Below are positions 24,797-33,744 of a stretch of 64,000 nt of DNA, one piece after another. Each line of letters starts with the position of its first letter. Position 1 is the first letter of the stretch. Source of the stretch: Parabacteroides sp. FAFU027 (GTDB lineage Bacteria; Bacteroidota; Bacteroidia; Bacteroidales; UBA7332); NCBI RefSeq assembly GCF_022808675.1, contig NZ_JAKZKV010000004.1, positions 248,001 through 312,000 of the forward strand, written 5' to 3'. The position numbers were made by a program, and so were the translations under genes. The notes under the pieces are model-generated. The model searched no databases and had not been told where the DNA came from. It saw nothing but the letters and a program-made list of their open reading frames with translations.

Positions 24797-27700
24797 ATGT
24801 TTAAATACCTCAATATCATATTTGTCCTGGTCATAAGCTCTTGTGTTTCATTATTTGCTCAACTCCATCTTGTTTTTACTCCGATTGATACCAAAAACGG
24901 ATTATCCGAAAATAGAATCCGTAATATCCTTCAACTGTCGGATGGCCGAATGGCGATAATGACAGAAGGTATAATGAATATTTACGATGGGACTATTTTT
25001 AAGCATGTCCATCTTAAAGGAACAAGTATTTTACCACTGACAGAATACAAAGGGTTTCATCATGGTTATGTGGATCGTGATTATATCTGGATGAAAAACC
25101 GGGGGCAACTGATGTTGATGGATGTCAGTCAGGAACATTTCGTGTCGCGTCCGGATAGTGTCCTGGCATCGATGCGTATCAGGGAGCCTCTGGCCGACTT
25201 TTTTATGGATGATGATCAAAACGATTGGTTTCGGACGGCTTCCGATAATATGATTTACAGAAATAGCCGGACCAACAAAACCCGTTTGTTCGTGAAAAAT
25301 GTATCGTTTTTATCCGGTGCCAGAGATGAACTATATGATTTAGCTGTTTCCGGTGGGCGGGTCTTTTTCTTTTACCAACATGGTCAAGTGGTATGTTGCA
25401 ACCTTAAATCGGGAAAGAAATTATACCAAATGAGTGTATTTCCGGAAAATGACCAGACACAATATGACCGGACGTTAATGCTGGTTCGTTCAAAAGACAT
25501 GATATACCAGTTGAGGAATGGGGCTAAAGGAGCGATTTTACACCAGTTTAACGTGAAGCTTAAAACCTGGAAGGTTATTCTGAATACGAATGACGGTATG
25601 AATACGCTCACCAAAGATAAACAGGGGAATTTGTGGGTTGGAAGTAACAATGGCTTGTGGTATATCGACAATACTTTACAGAATAAAACGCTTATACCGG
25701 ACTTCAGATTGGCCGATGGCTCTGTGATTAATTCCGTGGCAAGCACCCAATTTCACGACTCTCAGGGGGGATTGTGGATAGGTACTTTTAACCGTGGACT
25801 GCTTTATTATCACCCCGACCGCTTTAAGTTCCGCAATATTGGCCTATCCGCCTTTCCTTCCGGTATAAAGGGACTGGAAGTAACCTGTTTTTCCGGAAAT
25901 GATAACCGGGGCGTAATGGTAGGAACTACACACGGTTTGTTTTATTATAAGCAGGAGTCCGGCCGGTTAGATGTCGTTTCTGATGTTCCCGCAGATGCAG
26001 CATGTATCTCGATGACTACCGATAGCCAGAACCGTACATGCTTGTGTACGGAAAACAGAGGAGTATATTGCTTCGATAAAACAGGTCTCAGACATTTTGT
26101 TCCCCCGGTTCCTATCCGTCAGATTTGCACGGTATCAGGTCGGGTTTATGCTGCGACTAATGATGGGTTGGGCTTTTTCAATCCTTTAACCGGAACAGTT
26201 CGACGTATTCCCTTACCGGTTAACCTAAGTCATCGGAGTTATATTTCCCAGCTATTGCTCATTGATAATAACCGGTTGCTTTTTCGGGGGAATGCTGGGT
26301 TGATCATCTATGATCTCCGCTCTAAAAAATTCAGCATACATCTGAATGAACTGCTAAAGAATGGCAATCAACAGTTCAACTGCATATGCAGAGACCGTTA
26401 TGGCCGGGTGTGGATCGGCAGTCAGGATGGGCTATACGTCTGGATTCCGGCTTCTGACCGGGTTTATACGCTTTACACCGATGACGGGTTGGTGAATAAT
26501 TGTGTCAAAGGAATTCAGGAAGATCATCAGGGTAGAATATGGGTTACTACCGCTGAAGGGGTTTCATCTATCAGGGTCATGGAAAATAAAAACGATTTGA
26601 AGTTTTCATTTTACAACTATAATATCTACGACGGTGTGCTGGGCAATGAATTTACCACCACGGCTACCTGGCTGAGTTCACATGGGTTATTGCTGTTGGG
26701 TGGGTTGAACGGATTCAATTCGATATTGCTGAATAAACCTGTTGCGCAATTCAGTCGTCTTCCACAGCCGTTATTTACCGGATTACGGTTGTTCGGCGAT
26801 AGGGTAAAGCCGGGTGTTGCCTATGATGGTAATATGATCCTGTCCCGTTCGATAACCACAACAGAGCGTATTGTATTGAACCACAACCAGAACTTTATCA
26901 GCCTGGAGTTCTCTGCATTGAACTATGTAAATCCCACACAGACCTACTTCCGCTACCGTCTGGAAGGCGTTGACGAGAACTGGCGGGAGGTCACTTCCTC
27001 AACTGGAACAGGTGTGGCTACTTATACCAATCTTTCGCCCGGGACCTATCGTTTTCAGGTGAAATCTGCCAACAACAGCAAGGTATGGACGGCGGGTTAT
27101 TCTGAAATCATAGTTGAGATAAAAGCTCCGTTTTGGAAAACCCCGTTGGCATATTTTATCTATCTGATATTGATTGCAGCGTCACTCTTCATTTTGCTAA
27201 AATACTATCAGCAACTGACTCATCAGCGGATGGCTCGTCGCAATGACGAGCAGTTGAATCGGATGAAGTTTAATTTCTTTACCAACATCAGCCATGAATT
27301 CCGAACACCGTTGACATTGATTATTACGCCATTGGAGTCGTGGTTGAAGGAGGCCAAAGGTACACCCGTGGAACCCCGCATTCGAAGCCTTTACCGCCAT
27401 GCCCGTGATTTACAGAATCTGGTCAACCAGTTATTGGATTTCCGTCGGTTGGAGGTAAGCGGGGAGAAGCTCAATCTCACTTATGGCAACATTGTCGATT
27501 TCGTTAGTCAGTTTGAGGAGCTATTTAGCCGTCTGGCTCAGGAAAAGCGCATCGTATTTAATGTGAAAAGTGAACTGGATGAGCTTTATTGCTATTTTGA
27601 CCGGGAGAAACTGTATCGTATTCTGAATAATTTACTCTCCAATGCCTTTAAATTTACCCCGGAAACGGGGCAAATATCAGTACAACTGAACTCTCTGAAA

Positions 27701-28783
27701 GAAGAGGGAAAAGAGTATCTGGAAATTCGGGTCAATGATACCGGAAGAGGTATTCCGCAGGACGAATTGGCCCGAATTTTTGACCGTTTCTATCAGGCAA
27801 ATGGAACGGAGCAGGGGAGTGGCATTGGGCTGCATCTGGTCAAAGAGTATGTCGGGTTGCATTCCGGGCAAATCAATGTAGAAAGTCAGCAGGGGAGAGG
27901 TACCACTTTCACGCTGAGAATTCCGACCAGTTTGATCCCGGAAACGACGGACGAGCAAATCCTATTCGAAGAAGTCATAGAGCAGCCGAATGCCACTGAG
28001 ATGTCTATTCATTCAGACCAAAAATACAAGCTGCTGGTGGTGGAAGATAATTCGGAATTACGCCACTTCCTGGTGAGTGAATTGTCCAAAAGTTATGAGG
28101 TGTTGGAAGCTCCCGATGGTATTGCCGGTAAGTCAATAGCTTGCGAATCATTGCCCGACCTGGTGATTAGTGATGTGATGATGCCGGGCATGGATGGTTT
28201 GGAACTGTGCCGGCAACTCAAGTCAGACCTGCAAACATCGCACATCCCGGTTATATTGCTGACGGCACGGACTTCTGACGAACACAAACTGGAAGGTTAC
28301 CGTTCGGGTGCTGACGAGTATTTGCCCAAGCCTTTTAACCTCGATATTCTTCACCTGCGTATCAATAAGCTTATCGAACAACAACAGAACCGACAGCAGC
28401 AATTTTCTCGTAAAATAGAGGTCAATCCGAAAGAGATCACCATCACTTCTTTGGATGAAAAGCTGGTAGAAAAAGCATTGTCCTGCATCGAGCGCAATAT
28501 GGACAATCCCGAATATTCGGTTCAGCAGTTTAGCGAGGAGATGGGAATGGACCGTACGGTACTGTACAAGAAATTGCAAAGCATAACCGGACTTGCCCCG
28601 TCTGAATTTATCCGTTCTATCCGCTTGAAGCGTGCGGCTCAGTTGCTCGCTCAGGGGCAGCTTTCGGTGAGCGAGGTTGCGGATATGGTCGGATTTAATA
28701 CGCAACGCTATTTCTCAAACTACTTCAAAGAGGCGTTTGGTGTGACTCCATCGCAGTATATTCAGAATAACCGGAAAAAGTGA
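24797..28783 (+). CDS. Hybrid two-component system sensor/regulator (HTCS1)
   Basis: A 1328-residue one-protein signalling system. Domain order: signal peptide (1-21), two periplasmic beta-propeller blade sets (Reg_prop, about 30-670, with blades such as GNLWVGSNNGLWY), a Y_Y_Y immunoglobulin-like domain (about 690-775), a transmembrane helix (about 780-802), HisKA with His833 in NISHEFRTPLTLI, HATPase (NLLSNAFKFTPE, DTGRGIP, GSGIGLHLV), a receiver domain with Asp1126 in LVISDVMMPGMDG, and an AraC-type helix-turn-helix (about 1225-1325). HTCS proteins bind oligosaccharides in the periplasm and activate nearby PUL genes. The adjacent GH31 gene is the closest candidate target. A -7-like TATATTTG lies at 24743-24750. 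Confidence 0.95.
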   Translation: MFKYLNIIFVLVISSCVSLFAQLHLVFTPIDTKNGLSENRIRNILQLSDGRMAIMTEGIMNIYDGTIFKHVHLKGTSILPLTEYKGFHHGYVDRDYIWMKNRGQLMLMDVSQEHFVSRPDSVLASMRIREPLADFFMDDDQNDWFRTASDNMIYRNSRTNKTRLFVKNVSFLSGARDELYDLAVSGGRVFFFYQHGQVVCCNLKSGKKLYQMSVFPENDQTQYDRTLMLVRSKDMIYQLRNGAKGAILHQFNVKLKTWKVILNTNDGMNTLTKDKQGNLWVGSNNGLWYIDNTLQNKTLIPDFRLADGSVINSVASTQFHDSQGGLWIGTFNRGLLYYHPDRFKFRNIGLSAFPSGIKGLEVTCFSGNDNRGVMVGTTHGLFYYKQESGRLDVVSDVPADAACISMTTDSQNRTCLCTENRGVYCFDKTGLRHFVPPVPIRQICTVSGRVYAATNDGLGFFNPLTGTVRRIPLPVNLSHRSYISQLLLIDNNRLLFRGNAGLIIYDLRSKKFSIHLNELLKNGNQQFNCICRDRYGRVWIGSQDGLYVWIPASDRVYTLYTDDGLVNNCVKGIQEDHQGRIWVTTAEGVSSIRVMENKNDLKFSFYNYNIYDGVLGNEFTTTATWLSSHGLLLLGGLNGFNSILLNKPVAQFSRLPQPLFTGLRLFGDRVKPGVAYDGNMILSRSITTTERIVLNHNQNFISLEFSALNYVNPTQTYFRYRLEGVDENWREVTSSTGTGVATYTNLSPGTYRFQVKSANNSKVWTAGYSEIIVEIKAPFWKTPLAYFIYLILIAASLFILLKYYQQLTHQRMARRNDEQLNRMKFNFFTNISHEFRTPLTLIITPLESWLKEAKGTPVEPRIRSLYRHARDLQNLVNQLLDFRRLEVSGEKLNLTYGNIVDFVSQFEELFSRLAQEKRIVFNVKSELDELYCYFDREKLYRILNNLLSNAFKFTPETGQISVQLNSLKEEGKEYLEIRVNDTGRGIPQDELARIFDRFYQANGTEQGSGIGLHLVKEYVGLHSGQINVESQQGRGTTFTLRIPTSLIPETTDEQILFEEVIEQPNATEMSIHSDQKYKLLVVEDNSELRHFLVSELSKSYEVLEAPDGIAGKSIACESLPDLVISDVMMPGMDGLELCRQLKSDLQTSHIPVILLTARTSDEHKLEGYRSGADEYLPKPFNLDILHLRINKLIEQQQNRQQQFSRKIEVNPKEITITSLDEKLVEKALSCIERNMDNPEYSVQQFSEEMGMDRTVLYKKLQSITGLAPSEFIRSIRLKRAAQLLAQGQLSVSEVADMVGFNTQRYFSNYFKEAFGVTPSQYIQNNRKK

Positions 28784-29215
28784 TATGAGGGTGATGAATA
28801 AAAGCTGACGAGTTTTTAAATATTGATGTCTGGAAATATTTCTTCGTTCTGAAAGTCAGGTATAATGAGTTTTGCAGAAAAGATAGTGTTGTCATCCCGC
28901 ACTTGATGCGGGATCTCTCAACCAGAAAAATCTGATTAATAACCGGTCTTCGATTTTGAGATCCCGTGTCAGGCACGGGATGACAGTGCGAATATTGGCT
29001 CATTAATTTGTAAAGTAGCACGAGGTTATTTATTCAAAAGTAATTGATTATTGACATTACGCCTGCCTGGGTTATAATATTCCCAGACCCATTTAATCCC
29101 CAAAACAACAAATCATACATCAATAAACAACCAGATAATCATATCCGCTACGCCGGTACTCCATACTTTTGTCTCATTATTTGTTTTAAAATCAAATCTT
29201 TAATTCTAATCACAA
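28784..29215. promoter_or_regulatory. Leader region of the GH31 gene with REP pair
   Basis: The left part holds the paired REP element (28888-28986). The right part is an A/C-rich leader with a -7-like TACTTTTG at 29164-29171, about 45 bp before the GH31 start. No gene is supported. Confidence 0.45.
28888..28986. repeat. Paired REP-like palindromes (copy 2, reversed)
   Basis: GTCATCCCGCACTTGATGCG (from 28891) and GATCCCGTGTCAGGCACGGG (from 28960) enclose about 40 bp. Reverse-complemented, it matches the unit at 9437-9543 module for module, including the outer CGCAC, but with an unrelated spacer. Confidence 0.8.
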
Positions 29216-31588
29216 ATGAAAAGGAAAAGTGTGATTGTTGCGTTGCTCGGTACCATTCTGGTTATACCGGTGTCAGCGCAGAACTACCAAAAAACAGCAC
29301 AGGGTATTAAAACCCGGCTTCAGTCGATGGATGTTGAGGTGCAATTTTACAGCCCTTCCATCGTGCGGGTATTGAAAGCCCCCGAAGGTTTCGTTTACAG
29401 GAAAGAGAGTCTATCTGTGGTAAAGAAACCGCAGGATACCCGGTTTACCACCACACAGCAGGGAGACGTAGTGGCTATGAAGAGTGACAAACTGGAAGTA
29501 GATGTTAACCTGAAAACCGGTAGGGTCAGTTACCTCGATTTAAAAGGAAATCCATTGCTGACCGAAAAAGACTACGGTACTCAATTCACCCCGACGGTCG
29601 ATGTGCAGAAAAATACCTATACCGCACGTCAGGCATTTTTGCTGGATAAGGACGAGCCTATCTATGGTCTCGGACAGCAGCAAAATAACAGGCTCAACCA
29701 GCGTGGACAACAGAATGTCTTGAAGAATGGGAATACGAGAGTCTGCATCCCGTTCTTCCAGTCGATCAAAGGATACGGTATCTTCTGGGACAATTATGCT
29801 TCTACTCTTTTTACAGACAATCTTCAGGAGACCTCATTCGAATCGTTGGCCGATTGCTCCGATTACTATTTTATGTACGGCGGTAGCGGCGATGGAGTGG
29901 TGGCTCAGATGCGCGACCTGACCGGTCAGGTGCCGATGCTTCCATTATGGACTTACGGCTATTGGCAATCCAAAGAGCGTTACAAGACACAAGACGAACT
30001 GGTGGGCATAGTAGAAAAATACCGCAATCTGAAAGTCCCTCTCGACGGTATTGTACAGGACTGGCAATACTGGGGGCGCGACAGCGTGTGGAATGCCATG
30101 AGCTTTGACAAAAAGACATACCCGGATCCCAAAGCCATGGTGGAAAAGATTCACAACCTGAAAGCCCATCTGATGATTGTCTCCTGGCCAGGATTTGGTC
30201 CTTTGACCACTCAATACAAAGAGTTTGAGCAAAAGAAGATGTTGATAGATTTCGATACCTGGCCGCCAAATTCCGGTACAAAACCTTACGACCCGTACAA
30301 TCCAGAAGCACGTGATATTTACTGGAGCTACCTCAATAAGGGTGTCTTTTCATACGGCACGGATGCCTGGTGGCTCGATTCGTCAGAGCCCGATCACATC
30401 AATGTGAAGGAAAAGGACTTTGATCAACCGACCTACCTGGGTACATACCGTTCGGTGGTTAATGCTTTCCCACTCGAACATGTCAAAGGCGTTTACGAAC
30501 ACCAGCGTGCAACCACCTCCGATAAGCGGGTGTGCATCCTGACCCGTTCGGCTTTTGCCGGGCAACAGCGTTATGGAGCCAATACCTGGTCTGGAGATAT
30601 CGGTGCCAGCTGGGAAACGCTTCAGAAGCAGATACCGGCGGCCCTGAACTTCTCGTTAAGCGGTAATCCCTACTGGAATGCCGATATCGGCGGATTCTTC
30701 CTGTGGAATTACCAGGGCTCTAATGCTCTGAAAAATAATGCATACCGGGAACTCTATTTGCGCTGGATACAGTTCGGTGCATTCACCCCAATGATGCGTT
30801 CGCATGGTACCGATGCTCCCCGTGAAATCTTCAATTTCGGAAAACATGGAGACCGTGACTTTGATGCGATTGAAAAATACATCAACCTTCGTTACAGTCT
30901 GTTGCCTTACCTGTACTCTACGGCGTGGGGCGTAAGCAATCGTTCGGAAACCATCATGCGTGCCCTGTTTATGGACTTTGCCAACGATAAAAAGGTGTAT
31001 GACATGACGGGGGAATACATGTTTGGCCGTTCTATTCTGGTCGCTCCTGTCACCGAACCGATGTATGTGAGCAAGCAGGATGGCAAAGGTGTGGAAGATT
31101 ATTCTCAGGTAAAATCAAAAACGGTCTATCTGCCCAAAGGAGCTGAATGGTTTGACTTCTGGACAGGTGAGAAACTTACTGGCGGACAAGAGGTGAGTAA
31201 AGCGGCTCCGATTGATATTATGCCCCTTTACATGAAAGCAGGTTCTATCTTGCCTTGGGGCCCGAAAGTGCAATATGCTCAGGAGAAAAAGTGGGACAAC
31301 CTCGAAATCCGCGTTTATCCGGGTGCTGATGGCGAGTTTACCCTGTACGAAGATGAAACTGATAATTACAACTACGAGAAAGGCGCTTACTCCACCATTA
31401 CTTTCAAGTGGAATGACCAAAGCAAAACTCTTTCAATCAATGATCGCAAAGGAAAATTCAAGGGCATGATGACATCCCGCAAATTCAATATTGTGATGGT
31501 CGGAAAAGCCAACGGATGTGGTGATGTTCCTGGCAAAGCTGGTAAAACGGTGGCGTATAACGGAAAGTCTCTGAACGTGAAGTTTTGA
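29216..31588 (+). CDS. GH31 alpha-glycosidase (alpha-xylosidase/alpha-glucosidase type), secreted
   Basis: A 790-residue enzyme with a signal peptide (1-22). GH31 order is visible: N-terminal beta-sandwich (about 30-230, EPIYGLGQQQNNRLNQRGQ), then the (beta/alpha)8 barrel with nucleophile Asp388 in WWLDSSEPDH and acid/base Asp533 in SHGTDAPREI, then C-terminal beta-domains (FWTGEKLTGGQ). LPLWTYGYWQSKERYKTQDE is also a strong family mark. The WLDSSEPD form and length resemble alpha-xylosidases of xyloglucan loci as much as alpha-glucosidases, so specificity is left open. It is the only gene between HTCS1 and the scrap island. A hairpin terminator lies at 31756-31789. Confidence 0.92.
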   Translation: MKRKSVIVALLGTILVIPVSAQNYQKTAQGIKTRLQSMDVEVQFYSPSIVRVLKAPEGFVYRKESLSVVKKPQDTRFTTTQQGDVVAMKSDKLEVDVNLKTGRVSYLDLKGNPLLTEKDYGTQFTPTVDVQKNTYTARQAFLLDKDEPIYGLGQQQNNRLNQRGQQNVLKNGNTRVCIPFFQSIKGYGIFWDNYASTLFTDNLQETSFESLADCSDYYFMYGGSGDGVVAQMRDLTGQVPMLPLWTYGYWQSKERYKTQDELVGIVEKYRNLKVPLDGIVQDWQYWGRDSVWNAMSFDKKTYPDPKAMVEKIHNLKAHLMIVSWPGFGPLTTQYKEFEQKKMLIDFDTWPPNSGTKPYDPYNPEARDIYWSYLNKGVFSYGTDAWWLDSSEPDHINVKEKDFDQPTYLGTYRSVVNAFPLEHVKGVYEHQRATTSDKRVCILTRSAFAGQQRYGANTWSGDIGASWETLQKQIPAALNFSLSGNPYWNADIGGFFLWNYQGSNALKNNAYRELYLRWIQFGAFTPMMRSHGTDAPREIFNFGKHGDRDFDAIEKYINLRYSLLPYLYSTAWGVSNRSETIMRALFMDFANDKKVYDMTGEYMFGRSILVAPVTEPMYVSKQDGKGVEDYSQVKSKTVYLPKGAEWFDFWTGEKLTGGQEVSKAAPIDIMPLYMKAGSILPWGPKVQYAQEKKWDNLEIRVYPGADGEFTLYEDETDNYNYEKGAYSTITFKWNDQSKTLSINDRKGKFKGMMTSRKFNIVMVGKANGCGDVPGKAGKTVAYNGKSLNVKF

Positions 31589-31755
31589 TAAACTCTGATC
31601 TGAATAACCAGACTGAAGAGAAAGTCCCCCCGTATCCGTAGCCTGCGATAACCGAAGTTTGGTCGTTAGGCAGTTTGGTATAGCGTTTCGCTATATCATA
31701 GCTACAAGCAAAGCTCTGTTTTGCAAAACGAAGTATAGTACAGCAATTCATAGAT

Positions 31756-31789
31756 AAACGGCTTCAGGCAAATGTGTCTGAGGCCGTTT
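31756..31789 (+). terminator. Terminator downstream of GH31
   Basis: AAACGGC...CAG and CTG...GCCGTTT form a broken 10-bp stem around a loop of about 10 nt. It lies about 170 bp past the GH31 stop, after scrap sequence. Confidence 0.55.
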
Positions 31790-31847
31790 GCATATCGCTA
31801 TAATCATTATCTTTGGACTTCAGACCATTAAAGTATAGTTATAGCTG

Positions 31848-32205
31848 TTGAAACGGTTGGCTGAATGCGTTCTGTTTGCCAAAGACGACACTGTGTGGAT
31901 AAATCAGAACCAGTTAACCGAACTTTTTGATACCTCCAAACAGTATATAGAGCAATGCATTGCCAATATCTTGTCAGAGAGTGAGTTGGAGGATAATTCA
32001 GTTGTAAGGAATTACTTAACAACTGCCGCAGATGGCAAACAATACTATGTAATCTTTTACTCGCTTGATATGATACTGGCCATTGGATTCCGTGTACTAA
32101 GCAAGCGGGGAATCAGATTCCAATCGTAAAGCCTATGATGCCCAACAGGCTGATCGCAAAGACCTGAAGGAGCTCGAAGAAGAGATTAAAAGACTGAAAA
32201 AATAG
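31848..32205 (+). pseudogene. Broken rhuM-family gene
   Basis: The first 93 codons (to the TAA ending at 32129) match the N-terminus of RhuM-family proteins: DDTVWINQNQLTELFDTSKQ, then DNSVVRNYLTTAADGKQYY and IGFRVLSKRG. No normal ATG is seen; TTG 31848 is the furthest usable start. After this a different frame from about 32122 reads KAYDAQQADRKDLKELEEEI to TAG 32203-32205, like the C-terminal tail of the same family. The central DNA-binding-like and catalytic-like portion is gone. RhuM proteins are often found near restriction or mobile loci, so this is a relic of an accessory insertion. Confidence 0.7.
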
Positions 32206-32236
32206 CAGGGAACAGTGATAACCTGGAAAAATAAAT

Positions 32237-32713
32237 ATGGAAATAAAACTAAATAAGTTTGATGTTCTTTTTATCAGCTCCTTATTCTGCTTAACTTTAA
32301 TGTTAAGTTGTTCCGTAAAGAATGATGATTATAAAGAAATAACCTATCAGGAATTACCCTCAGATGTAAGAAAGAAGTTCAAAGAGGTCTATGGCTATAA
32401 AGAACCACCTAAAATTATAAATGGGAAAAGGGTAACTTATATGCCGCCTTTTGTTGAGTGTTATAACGTAGATCAAAATTGTACCTGTCGTATTAAGTCA
32501 AAAGGAGGCATAATCAGGGATCCTTACTTTGTTATAACCTCTTGTAAAAAGACGGCAAAAATGTCCTGGGCTATATTACAAAGGGTATTTATCATTAAGA
32601 ACGATTCAATTTACTACCCATGGAGCAATGATGGCGTTACTACTTCAGGAGAAGCTCGATCTTTTGATGTATTGATTGATACATTAAAGTTTAGAGTAGA
32701 GAAAATGAGGTGA
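32237..32713 (+). CDS. Hypothetical lipoprotein
   Basis: A 158-residue protein that I do not recognise. A signal sequence ends in the lipobox LMLSC (Cys25), so lipidation and envelope anchoring are likely. The mature part is small and basic, with CYNVDQNCTCRIKSKGG (three cysteines close together) and one more cysteine at SCKK, a pattern that could be disulfide-bonded. It is AT-richer than the sugar genes around it. It lies between the rhuM relic and a toxin stub, and its stop codon overlaps the open frame of that stub. A role as accessory or immunity-type lipoprotein is possible but not shown. Confidence 0.6.
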   Translation: MEIKLNKFDVLFISSLFCLTLMLSCSVKNDDYKEITYQELPSDVRKKFKEVYGYKEPPKIINGKRVTYMPPFVECYNVDQNCTCRIKSKGGIIRDPYFVITSCKKTAKMSWAILQRVFIIKNDSIYYPWSNDGVTTSGEARSFDVLIDTLKFRVEKMR

Positions 32714-32816
32714 TGCTTTTGTCGAACCGAGCGAGACTCTTCGCCAAGCTACTGGTTACCAGATCACGGCTAATGGAGGAGGGGGTAGCATAACAACTTA
32801 CAAACAAATAACCTAA
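32712..32816 (+). pseudogene. C-terminal stub of a polymorphic-type toxin
   Basis: An open frame without a start codon encodes about 34 residues: DAFVEPSETLRQATGYQITA then NGGGGSITTYKQIT. Its TAA shares its last A with the ATG of the Imm11-like gene (TAATG). This is the coupling expected when a toxin gene directly precedes its immunity gene. The upstream part of the toxin has been lost. The toxin family is not recognised. Without the immunity neighbour this fragment would not stand out. Confidence 0.45.
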
Positions 32817-33415
32817 TGAAGAACTATTTTTTATTTAGTATAAAAGAAACGCCGAGTATAGCAAGTGCATATGCTCCAGAGGAAACCCCTTTAGCTCATG
32901 AATTAATTCAACAAATTGATCAAAGTGATGAGTTACCATTTGAACTTGAGTTATTTAAACTTTCATCAGGCAAGACTGGTTTAATGAAATCAACTTACTT
33001 GGCCGATTTACAAAATATATGGTTGGATTATCAGCCGAATAGTCTTGCCTGGCCATTGTTTTCTGAGAGGTTAAAAGAGATATTCTCAAGAAATTTATCA
33101 GGGCTGGAAGGTCTTGATTGGATAAAAGTGAGAATTAATGGAAATGATGAACAACGAGTCTACTTTATACCTCGATTTGAGAGAAAACTTGATGTAATTG
33201 ACGAGAATAAAACTAAATATATTACTGGAACTGATAGAATAATTGTACCGCATTTCTCATCAATTAAGATTGATAAATTAGCTGTCTTTCACAAGCCACA
33301 GGCACATGATTTCTGGAAAATTACACCTGAGTTATATGTTAGTGATGATTTAAAAAAGGCGATACAAAAAGAAAGAATTAAAGGTGTGAGCTTTGAAAAA
33401 GTGATAGTAGTGTGA
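32816..33415 (+). CDS. Imm11/DUF1629-like immunity protein, orphan
   Basis: A 199-residue cytoplasmic protein without a signal peptide. The layout SERLKEIFSRNLSGLEGLDW in the middle, then YFIPRFERKLDVIDENKTK, a FHKP...FWKITPELYVSDDLKKAI segment and a final KGVSFEKV resembles the Imm11 (DUF1629) immunity family, which pairs with secreted polymorphic toxins. The start codon overlaps the stop of a toxin C-terminal stub, and no intact toxin is present. It may protect against toxins of neighbouring cells (an orphan immunity gene) or be a leftover. Base composition is AT-rich like the lipoprotein gene. Confidence 0.6.
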   Translation: MKNYFLFSIKETPSIASAYAPEETPLAHELIQQIDQSDELPFELELFKLSSGKTGLMKSTYLADLQNIWLDYQPNSLAWPLFSERLKEIFSRNLSGLEGLDWIKVRINGNDEQRVYFIPRFERKLDVIDENKTKYITGTDRIIVPHFSSIKIDKLAVFHKPQAHDFWKITPELYVSDDLKKAIQKERIKGVSFEKVIVV

Positions 33416-33744
33416 TATCATAACTATGGAACGCCCTTACTGTTGCCGATAGGCTGCACTACCGTAGTTTGGTTGTATCGCCAAATATTGGCTACCCAAG
33501 CTACGACTAACGAAACTATAATTCAATCCCCCAGAATATTCTCTTCACTCTTCGCCCCGAACTATCCCGTATATAGATCAGATTGACCGATTTACATTAG
33601 ATATTTGAATGAATTTTCTCTATTGGAGGAAATGCTTTTTTATAAGTTTGCAACTTATACTACTGGCGCTTTTTTGAATGATAACTTTTGGCTTAAGGAA
33701 TAGTCATTTATAACCAGTGGATTACACTAACCCGAATTTACACT
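33416..33744. other. Intergenic scrap and leader of the 1218-residue protein gene
   Basis: The left part contains TACCGTAGTTTGGTTGT (33459-33475), similar to AACCGAAGTTTGGTCGT (about 31650) on the other side of the island. Both lie in short frames reading RSLVV and look like debris of one repeated sequence. The right part is an AT-rich leader. No gene is seen. Confidence 0.4.
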
